12,333 nt of DNA from Rikenellaceae bacterium (GTDB lineage Bacteria > Bacteroidota > Bacteroidia > Bacteroidales > UBA932): the NCBI GenBank assembly GCA_012800665.1, contig JAAZIW010000143.1, positions 1 to 12,333 of the forward strand, written 5' to 3'. The notes below the pieces were generated by a model. It ran no database searches, was not told the DNA's origin, and saw nothing but the letters and a program-made list of their open reading frames with translations. The position numbers and the translations under genes were made by a program. Shown piece by piece: positions 1 to 6,426 of the stretch; within the stretch, counting starts at the first letter, position 1, and the number at the start of each line of letters is the position of its first letter.

Positions 1-12
1 ACAAAAAGAATT

Positions 13-1011
13 ATGGCAAATATTACCGCAGCAGACGTAATGAAGCTCCGCAAGATGACATCAGCGGGCATGATGGATTGCAAGAACGCCCTTATTGAGG
101 CAGACGGCGATTTCCAGAAAGCCGTGGATATTATCCGCGAAAAAGGCAAACTCGTAGCCGCCAAACGCGCCGACCGCGAAACCTCCGAAGGTGCGGTTGA
201 GTCCCGTATCCATGGTAACAAGGGAATCCTTGTGGCTCTTGGTTGCGAGACCGACTTCGTTGCCCGTACCGAAGGCTTTCAAGCCCTCGTTCAGAGCATC
301 GCAGACGTCGCTATAAAAGAATTTCCCGCTGACACCGATGCCCTCAAGGCATGCAAAATGGCAAATGGCGAAACTGTAGAAAAAGAAATTGAGGTATTTA
401 CCGGCAAAACCGGTGAAAAACTCTCCCTTGTTTATTACGGCAGGGTAGAAGCCCCATTCATCTATACTTACCTCCACAAACTTACCGGCAAACTCGGAGC
501 CCTTGTAGGCTTCAATAAAGAGGTTCCGGAGGATTTGGCGAAGGGTATAGCAATGCAAGTGGCTTCCATGAATCCTATTGGCATCTATCCCGAAGATTGC
601 TCGCAAGAGATATTGGACAGGGAGTACAAGGTGGCTGTAGAGAAGACTAAGGAAGAGTTGGTTCAAAAGGCTATAGATGCTGCTTTAAATAAGGCCGGTA
701 TCAATCCCTCCCATGTTGACAGTGAGGCTCACATCGACTCCAACACTGCCAAGGGCTGGATTACTCCTGAGCAGGCCGAGCAGGCTCGCACCATCATCAA
801 GACCGTCGGAGAAGAGAAGGCTGCAAGCCTTCCCGCCCCCATGGTAGAGAACATCGCCAAGGGCCGCGTGCAGAAATTCCTTAAGGAAAGCACACTCACC
901 GAGCAAGAGTATCAGATGGCAGGCGACAAGACTATTGTAAAAGACGCTATTGCCAAGGTAGATAAAGAAGCCAAGGTTGTAGACTTCAAACGCATCAGTC
1001 TCAGCGACTAA
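13..1011 (+). CDS. tsf: Elongation factor Ts
   Basis: This protein is the guanine-nucleotide exchange factor that releases GDP from EF-Tu during translation elongation in the cytoplasm. The N-terminal UBA-like region (residues 1-50) contains the family signature RKMTSAGMMDCKNAL. It is followed by the TDFVAR motif at residues 80-85, whose Asp-Phe pair contacts EF-Tu in known structures. The C-terminal part (about 200-300) holds the conserved KAGINPSHVDSEAHIDSN-type segment and IAKGR. At 332 residues it is the long form usual in Bacteroides relatives. The ATG at 13 is the natural start because the family signature begins within ten residues; only 12 bases precede it, so upstream context (rpsB in most bacteria) is outside the window. 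A strong terminator begins 44 bp after the stop, so tsf is the last gene of its transcript. Confidence 0.98.
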   Translation: MANITAADVMKLRKMTSAGMMDCKNALIEADGDFQKAVDIIREKGKLVAAKRADRETSEGAVESRIHGNKGILVALGCETDFVARTEGFQALVQSIADVAIKEFPADTDALKACKMANGETVEKEIEVFTGKTGEKLSLVYYGRVEAPFIYTYLHKLTGKLGALVGFNKEVPEDLAKGIAMQVASMNPIGIYPEDCSQEILDREYKVAVEKTKEELVQKAIDAALNKAGINPSHVDSEAHIDSNTAKGWITPEQAEQARTIIKTVGEEKAASLPAPMVENIAKGRVQKFLKESTLTEQEYQMAGDKTIVKDAIAKVDKEAKVVDFKRISLSD

Positions 1012-1054
1012 AATCTTTAGGCACAAGCCTTTAAAACACTCATTTAGCATAGGG

Positions 1055-1089
1055 CCGACTAAAAAGATATTTTAGTCGGTCTCTTTTTT
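1055..1089 (+). terminator. Intrinsic terminator of tsf
   Basis: CCGACTAAAA (1055-1064) pairs perfectly over 10 bp with TTTTAGTCGG (1070-1079) around a 5-nt loop. The T-rich run TCTCTTTTTT ends at 1089. The position 44 bp after the tsf stop fits transcription termination of tsf. Confidence 0.9.
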
Positions 1090-1117
1090 AGTCGCTCTCT
1101 TTTTTAGTCACCCTCTT
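1070..1117 (+). repeat. 16-bp tandem repeat, three copies
   Basis: Three adjacent 16-mers begin at 1070, 1086 and 1102: TTTTAGTCGGTCTCTT, TTTTAGTCGCTCTCTT and TTTTAGTCACCCTCTT. The first copy is the 3' arm and T tract of the tsf terminator, so the repeat appears to have arisen by slippage or duplication of that arm. Confidence 0.85.
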
Positions 1118-1140
1118 CGTTTATCAAACAGAATTTCTTA

Positions 1141-1267
1141 TCGCCGCGCCCCCGCTTGCCCATCGCCAGCTATCGCATAGCTTTCATAGTTAAGCGCATG
1201 TTATAGCCCCGTCATAACTTGCCCATCGCCGCGCCCCCGCTTGCCCATTGCCAGCTATCGCATAGCT
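1141..1267. repeat. 42-bp direct repeat with small palindrome
   Basis: Positions 1141-1182 and 1226-1267 are the same 42-bp sequence with one mismatch, 85 bp apart. Each copy ends in the palindrome AGCTATCGCATAGCT (1168-1182 and 1253-1267; 6-bp arms, 3-nt loop) and contains the 13-mer CTTGCCCATCGCC or a one-base variant. I see no coding potential. Confidence 0.85.
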
Positions 1268-1442
1268 CGTACTTTGCGAGCGCTTAGTTCTCGCCTAACC
1301 CTCGCTTGCCCATTGCCAGGCTCCCGCTTGCCTATCTCCAGGCTCTCATGGTATGATAAAAAAGGGCCTAAAACGTCGTAGCCCTAAGTTTTTTTCAGGG
1401 GGGGTATGACGGAAAGGGCCGAAAATGCTTTATCATGAAGCG
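1203..1442 (+). repeat. Dispersed intergenic repeat, copy A
   Basis: This stretch is related to 5798-6000 in the same orientation. The best-conserved part is 1339-1442, matching 5898-6000 almost base for base, including GACGGAAAGGGCCGAAAATG and TTTATCATGAAGCG. The left part is a looser array of CTTGCCCAT(C/T)GCC motifs. A small hairpin (CCCT/AGGG around a T-rich loop) lies near 1381-1400; in copy B its stem is longer. It lies between the tsf terminator and the 3' end of the receptor pseudogene. Function unknown. Confidence 0.8.
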
Positions 1443-1747
1443 AAAATTATGGCTGCGAAAGCAGAAAAGAAAGGTATCGTGACGGAAAAGGGTTTCTGCC
1501 AATCTCCCATCCGTTCCACCATATTGCGGCATGGGAACCAACGCTAAAACCAGCCCCATCGGCAATCAGCAAGTCGAGCGTAAAATGGAAAGTGCTGATA
1601 ATAAGGCAGAACATAAAACAAGGTCAGCAAAATTTTCGGGTGTTCTTCAAGGATTTCGCTGATAGTCAGAGAGTTGCATTTTACGCTCGAATTTTGTTCA
1701 ACTTAGCTGGGTGATGAAGATGGGCAGCGAGCTCAAGCAAAAATTAC
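1443..1747. other. Non-coding stretch with a 14-bp inverted repeat
   Basis: No convincing gene is visible here. TCGAGCGTAAAATG at 1574-1587 is perfectly repeated in inverted orientation at 1677-1690, with 89 bp between. Short open frames exist on both strands (43 codons at 1531-1662 +; about 55 codons without a start on the minus strand), but none resembles a known protein. This may be the decayed remains of an element or gene. Confidence 0.6.
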
Positions 1748-3013
1748 CTAAAACCGTACCGCAAGGGTAAGTTCAATATTCCTGCCGGGATAATATTTGC
1801 GTACAATTTGTTCCACTTGTTTTTGGGTGCCGTCCGGAAGAACTACGTCTGCAAACTGAGCATACAACACAGGACCATTTACTATATTGCGCAGACTGCA
1901 CTTGAGTTCCAAATACTTTCCGAAACCTTTTGACAGAGTAAGGTCGAGGGCGTCCCTGGGCATTTCATAACTGTCAGGGACCTTTGCGTTCTCGTCGCTT
2001 CCGCTCGTACCTTCACTCCTTCCGACGCCTATAATCCTCTTACCTATCTTGTTATACAAGAGCGCTGCGTTAATTTTCAACTTTTCGTTGCGGTAGAAAA
2101 GCCCCGTGTTGACTAAATATGGCGACTGCCCCTGCATAGGACGGTCTTGCTCCTTGCTGCCGGGCTCAAAGCGCACATGGCTGCTTATCAGTGCTCCATT
2201 GAAGCTCCAACTCAACCCATCAAGTCCGATAAACGCAAGGTCCTTTCGTATGTCGAGCTCCACCCCGTAGTTGTTCGCTGATAATGCATTCTTGTAAGAG
2301 TAAACCAAATCTGTTCCGCCCGCAACGGTATATGTCCATTCAATGGGGGATACAAATTGTTTGTTGAATAATGCGAGAGAGATTTGCTCTGCCTTGCTCG
2401 GATAATATTCATATCGAAGATCGATGTTGTCGACATAGCAATTCAGCAATTCCGTATTTCCCTGGACGCTCGATGCAAGGTCGAAATCATAATACACAGA
2501 GGAGGACAACTCCCTGAACTCAGGGCGGTTGACGCTTCGCCCGTAACTGAATCGAAGCTGATGCTTTTCGTTTATTCGATATGTCGTACTGAGCGACAGA
2601 AACAAGTCGCTGTTCACGTATGAACGCTCCGACGGGGACGGCTCATAGTCTCTCGTGTTGGAAATAAGCGTCATCCTGTTGTATTCATACCGCAGACCGG
2701 CATTGATGTCCAATTTTTTTATCGGTAGGTTGATGCTTGCGTATGCCGCTCCGAGTATATTGTTGCTGCTGTAATTGTTGCGCATATGTACCTGTTCAAG
2801 CAAATGCAATGCGTCTTCGCTGAAATATTGTGGATCACTCAGCAATGCGGGCACATCCATTCGTTTGAAGTTGTCGGGAAGGGAGTTGTCTCCGGGATTC
2901 CAGTTATAAATAAATTCGCGGGTGGTGTACTTTCTAGTACGATACTCTCCGTACAAACCTGTCTTTAGTTTGGGAGAGATACCTGCGATTTCCATGCTGC
3001 AGACATCATTCAA
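1748..3013 (-). pseudogene. TonB-dependent receptor, C-terminal barrel fragment
   Basis: This is the C-terminal part of an outer-membrane TonB-dependent receptor, the beta-barrel that imports ligands using TonB energy. About 420 residues remain open. They include barrel-type segments such as LKTGLYGEYRTRKYTTREFI, LRFSYGRSVNRPEFRELSS and RPMQGQSPYLVNTGLFYRNE, and end in a terminal aromatic strand, ELTLAVRF, as expected for an outer-membrane protein recognised by Bam. The only available starts are TTG at 3013 or internal codons, with no signal peptide, so it cannot be exported alone. It overlaps the N-terminal fragment by 8 bp in a different frame. From memory of intact Bacteroides relatives, well over 100 residues of early barrel lie between the two fragments and are absent here, so this is a deletion plus frameshift rather than a single-base error. 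Confidence 0.85.
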
Positions 3014-4061
3014 GTTGAGCGAAGAGATTATTAAGCATTCCTATATGGGTCTTGTAGCCGGAAGTGAAATTTGCCGTAGCGATAAGGCCGAATTTGTTTC
3101 CGTTGGCATCCCAGGAATGGCTATAATCGGCAACCGCCTTTATGTCGCCTATAGGCCTGATGGTGCGCAGCCGCCATTCGTTGTCAAGTCCTTTACTGTT
3201 CAGGCTTGCTCCTCCTCCGGGCAATGGCGCCAAGTCCGCGCTAATGCCGCCTCTGAGTTGCCGGAGTGAGCTGAGCGGATTGGAAAAATCGCGGAATGAG
3301 GAGCAACTGTTGTAATTATAGCCGAAAGATATTCCTCCGCTGTTTTCTTCTGGGATTTCTTTTGTGTTGATTATGATGAATCCTCCGGTGTAGTCCGCCG
3401 GATATTCAGCGTCCATAACCTTAACGATTGTCAGATTGTCGATTTGCGAACTCGGCACGGTGTCGAAAGAGAACGCCCTGGAATCGGGCTCGCTGCTGGG
3501 AACCGCACCTCCGTTAATCCAAACGTTATTGTATCTTTGCGAGAGGCCTCTGACCATGACGAATTTGTCGTCTATTATACTCACTCCAGGGATTCTTCTT
3601 ATTACTTCACCGGCATTAGAATCAGGCGTGCGTTTGATTTCTTGCGAAGATATGTTGCTGATAATGAGCGAACTGCCCTTTATCTTCCGGAGCATGGCCA
3701 ATTCGGTATTACTCCTTAACACGGAAGCTACATTCGCCCCCTCCAACTGCTCGGCGTCCTCTTCCATCTCAATGGTCAGCACCGCCCCCGATGGCACATC
3801 AGTCAAAGTCAAGTCCTTATAGAACAAGTATTTCACGAAAAGGGTGTATTTGCCGTCCGGTGCCAACCCTTTAATCTCAAATCCGCCGTCCATATCCGTA
3901 ACAGCAGCAGCTCCGCTACCGGCCGCCTGAACTGTAGCGCTTATCAGAGGTTCTTTTGTTGACTTATCAATAATCCGCCCTCCGATACTTTGTGCAAAAG
4001 ATAGGGCTGCCTCGAAAACAAGCAGCCCTGAAATTATTGATAGCTTTAAGATATTATTCAT
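3006..4061 (-). pseudogene. TonB-dependent receptor, N-terminal plug fragment
   Basis: This is the N-terminal part of the same receptor. I place the start at the ATG at 4061 because a typical signal peptide (MNNILKLSIISGLLVFEAAL, then SFAQ) begins there; an upstream TTG at 4094 adds 11 uncharacteristic residues. After the signal come a carboxypeptidase-regulatory-like domain (IGGRIIDKSTKEPLISATV to FYKDLTL) and the plug domain. The plug contains NAGEVIRRIPGVSI, VMVRGLSQRYNNVWINGG and ADYTGGFIIINTKEI. Reading ends at TGA after NNLFAQLE, just as the barrel begins. The gene starts 48 bp after the lipoprotein stop, so the two would be co-transcribed. The ligand cannot be read from the sequence. 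Expression would give an exported plug without a barrel, presumably non-functional. Confidence 0.88.
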
Positions 4062-4109
4062 ATTCAGCTGGTTCCGCGCTACAAGCGCGCCCAAGGCTTT
4101 ATGGTATTA

Positions 4110-5636
4110 TTAATATTCAGTATTCTGGGGGTCAAAATTGGTCCAGCCGTTTGTCCAGTTGTCTTTCGCGCCAAAAGCGCCAATGTAGTTGGTCTTTTCA
4201 AACCAATTATTTACGTTTTTGAAGGAAGCGGCCGAAAGAACAGGACTTGACGCTTGGGGAACGAAATTCTTGTCCAACTTGAGTGAAGCAATGTCAGCTT
4301 CATATTTATTTCCGCTCTGAGCGAGGAACCAACGGCTGGAGAAAGAAGTTTTGGTTTTGTCGAAAATAGGCTTTTGGTTGCTGTCATAACCGCTTACGAG
4401 CACATCTTCATATACTTTGTTGGCATCGGTTCCTACTACATCCATTCCGGCAAACCAGACATTCTGAAGTTTAATCTCGCCATTCTCCGCCGCCGTTGGA
4501 GTATTGCCTTTTTGTCCGTCAAGAATGAGTCCGATAGGCCAGCCGATGGCTATAGAATTGATGCAGTTGAGTTTTGAGCCGCGGCGGATTTGCATAGCGG
4601 ACTGGAAGCGCCCGAGCGCAGAGCCGTTGTTGGGGAAATAGCTTCCGCCGTTGATATAATCTACGGTATTTACGAAGGAATTGTCAAGTTTCGGACCCAC
4701 GAAAGTCATGTTCGAGAAGGTTGCAGTCGTGAAAGGACTTATCGCGGAGCCGTCCGCGCAGTTATCGCTTTCAAAACCATTGCTCTGAGATGCGTCTGCG
4801 ATGCGCGAGTCCCTTATGGAAAGACCGAACTGCACATTTCCGGAATATCCGTTATCCGTATCGAAATCATCGTCCCACCCTTTATATGCAATCAGATATT
4901 GGCAGTTTACTCTTCCCCCGAACCATTCGAAAGAGTCGTCGTTGGTATAGCTGACTTGAACATGGTCAATCTGAGTGCCGGAGCCCACCGAGCCCATTGT
5001 GAGGCCGTTTATCTCCTTGTCCTTTTCAAAAGGATAGCCTGCGAATTCGATGCGTACATAACTGAGTATTCCGGAATTGTCGTTTTCTATATTGCCACCG
5101 TGCTTGGTGCGGGGGCCGCCCTCAATCTGCATTTCCTGCTGATTATTGGGGGCCTTGCCGCACAATATGATTCCGCCCCAGTCACCGGGTTTGCGGCTTC
5201 CCGCAGGCTGGGCCGATGTAAAGACAATAGGCTCTGCAGCGGTTCCGCGGGCGATGAGTTTTCCTCCGCGCTCTGCGATAAGAGCCGCCTTGGTAATCTT
5301 GTCACCTTTAATAACAGAGCCCGGTGCAATAGTGAGTTCTGCTCCATTTCCTATATACACCCATCCTTTTAAAAGATATGTTCCCTTTTTCAGGGTTTGC
5401 TTTCCGGTGAACACGAATTCTTGGTCACCGTCTCCTATTTCCTTTCCTTTAGGGTCTTCCTTTCCGTCTGTAAAAAGAATATGGTCACAAGCCTTTATAC
5501 CGCTGTCTGTTGACCATTTATAAGCAGTTTCGGTAGAATCATCGTTTTTCGGTTTTTTTTCGCAGCCGACTAAAACTGTAGCTGCACAGAGGATTAACAT
5601 CCATCCTCCAATCATTCTTTTTTTCATCTTAAACAT
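4110..5636 (-). CDS. Beta-helix-like outer-surface lipoprotein paired with TonB receptor
   Basis: This is a 508-residue lipoprotein with a signal peptide ending in the lipobox LVGC (Cys25 from the ATG at 5636; an ATG three codons later is an alternative start). It belongs to a Bacteroidota family usually encoded beside TonB-dependent receptors. Typical motifs are AELTIAPGSVIKGDK (about 99-113), GDWGGIILCGKAP (151-163), YTNDDSFEWFGG (230-241) and the Asp-rich GWDDDFDTDNGYSGN (253-267), which could bind a metal such as calcium. The many short hydrophobic/polar turns suggest a right-handed beta-helix. It probably works at the cell surface with the receptor encoded 48 bp downstream, but its substrate is unknown. 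The frame is fully open although its partner is broken. A repeated motif array upstream (5712-5780) may control it. Confidence 0.85.
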   Translation of the reverse strand: MFKMKKRMIGGWMLILCAATVLVGCEKKPKNDDSTETAYKWSTDSGIKACDHILFTDGKEDPKGKEIGDGDQEFVFTGKQTLKKGTYLLKGWVYIGNGAELTIAPGSVIKGDKITKAALIAERGGKLIARGTAAEPIVFTSAQPAGSRKPGDWGGIILCGKAPNNQQEMQIEGGPRTKHGGNIENDNSGILSYVRIEFAGYPFEKDKEINGLTMGSVGSGTQIDHVQVSYTNDDSFEWFGGRVNCQYLIAYKGWDDDFDTDNGYSGNVQFGLSIRDSRIADASQSNGFESDNCADGSAISPFTTATFSNMTFVGPKLDNSFVNTVDYINGGSYFPNNGSALGRFQSAMQIRRGSKLNCINSIAIGWPIGLILDGQKGNTPTAAENGEIKLQNVWFAGMDVVGTDANKVYEDVLVSGYDSNQKPIFDKTKTSFSSRWFLAQSGNKYEADIASLKLDKNFVPQASSPVLSAASFKNVNNWFEKTNYIGAFGAKDNWTNGWTNFDPQNTEY

Positions 5637-5711
5637 ACTATTGATTTTTCAGTCCCGAATATCAGCAAAGAAATATTTATAACAATGTTTTCAGAAGCGA
5701 CCGACCACTGA

Positions 5712-5780
5712 TTTAACTGATTGTTAGCCGAAATTTAGCGGCAGTTAACCAAAACTTCATAAAGTTAACGCTCCCGTAAC
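5712..5780 (-). promoter_or_regulatory. Phased direct-repeat operator upstream of lipoprotein gene
   Basis: On the minus strand, variants of G(T/C)TAA(C/A) begin at 5780 (GTTACG), 5769 (GTTAAC), 5749 (GTTAAC), 5739 (GCTAAA), 5728 (GCTAAC) and 5717 (GTTAAA). The spacings are 11, 20, 10, 11 and 11 bp, one helical turn per unit with one unit degenerate. This resembles direct-repeat sites of OmpR/PhoB-family response regulators. The array ends 75 bp before the lipoprotein ATG. A weak -7-like TTTCTTTG lies at 5666-5673, rather far from the array. The regulator is inferred, not shown. Confidence 0.45.
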
Positions 5781-5797
5781 TTTCGGGAATTGTTCAT

Positions 5798-6000
5798 CGC
5801 CCCACCATAACTTGCCCATCGCTTAGCTCTTGCTTAACCCTCACTTACCTATTGCCTGACTCCCGCTTGCCCATCTCCTGGCCCCGTTGCCCATCGCCAG
5901 GCTCTCATGGTATGACAAAAAAGGCCTAAAACGTCGTAGCCCTACCATTTTTTGTAGGGGGGTATGACGGAAAGGGCCGAAAATGCTTTATCATGAAGCG
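5798..6000 (+). repeat. Dispersed intergenic repeat, copy B
   Basis: This is the partner of the 1203-1442 element, in the same orientation, with 5898-6000 nearly identical to 1339-1442. The left part again carries variants of CTTGCCCATCGCC, at about 5811, 5844, 5867 and 5886. The hairpin in this copy is CCCTAC...GTAGGG around a T-rich loop. It lies upstream of the lipoprotein gene, so copies A and B bracket the lipoprotein/receptor cassette. Confidence 0.8.
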
Positions 6001-6150
6001 AAATTTAGAGGTTGCGGCGATTATGGAGGTAGGGGTTAAGCAGAAATAGCCGAAAATGCTTTATCATGAAGCGGAATTTAGAGGTTGCGGCGATTATGGA
6101 GGTAGGGGTTAAGCAGAAATAGCCGAAAATGCTTTATCATGAAGCGGAAA
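5976..6150 (+). repeat. 73-bp tandem repeat, two full copies and a partial one
   Basis: The unit beginning GCCGAAAATGCTTTATCATG runs 5976-6048 and 6049-6121, with one substitution between the copies (GCGAAATTT versus GCGGAATTT). A third partial copy starts at 6122 and degrades after about 28 bp. The first bases of the unit are the right end of the dispersed repeat, so the tandem array grew from its edge. Confidence 0.92.
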
Positions 6151-6186
6151 TGAAGGCTACGAAGCGAAAATGAGAGGTGGCGAAGG

Positions 6187-6426
6187 CGAAAAATATTTCC
6201 TTATTGCAAGGAAACGCCAAGTATTAGCGAGGAGTCTTTGCTTGAGATAAAAACGAAAGCTCTTGAAGATGTCATTCCCAACGATTTAACCATGCTTGCG
6301 CGCCTTAATTTATATTTTACCAAGAATCCTTCCAAACTTGACAAGCCTCATAACATCAGCGTTTCCATTTCCACCGATGACGGGCGCACTTTCACCGCAT
6401 CCTGTACGATGAATTTCAATCAGTAA
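6187..6426 (+). pseudogene. C-terminal fragment of an unidentified gene
   Basis: The frame that ends at 6426 is open back to 6154 and has protein-like composition from about 6190 (KIFPYCKETPSISEESLLEI) to the end (VSISTDDGRTFTASCTMNFN, then Q). It has no good start: only a TTG at 6238 or an internal ATG at 6289. Upstream sequence is repeat-derived. I read it as the 3' end of a gene whose 5' part was replaced by the repeat array. It converges on the hydrolase gene and overlaps its 3' end by 11 bp. A free-standing 62-residue protein from TTG 6238 is possible but less likely. I do not recognise the family; the alternating pattern near the end suggests beta strands. Confidence 0.4.

Noticed and set aside
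61..666. Open frame of 201 codons on the minus strand
   Set aside because: It is the antisense shadow of tsf, which is unmistakable.
1531..1662. 43-codon ORF starting MGTNAKTSPIGNQQVERKM
   Set aside because: Short, unrecognised, in repeat-rich DNA and overlapping the 14-bp inverted repeat; nothing supports translation.
3006..3013. Programmed ribosomal frameshift joining the two receptor halves
   Set aside because: No slippery heptamer is visible at the overlap, and residues appear to be missing between the halves, which frameshifting would not restore.
4061..4094. TTG start at 4094 for the receptor
   Set aside because: It would add 11 residues before a signal peptide that begins properly at ATG 4061.
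4590..5372. Open frame of 260 codons on the plus strand
   Set aside because: It lies antisense within the lipoprotein gene, whose signal peptide and family motifs are clear; the plus-strand product has no recognisable motif.
5976..6150. CRISPR-like array
   Set aside because: The 73-bp units are directly adjacent with no unique spacers, and no cas gene is present.
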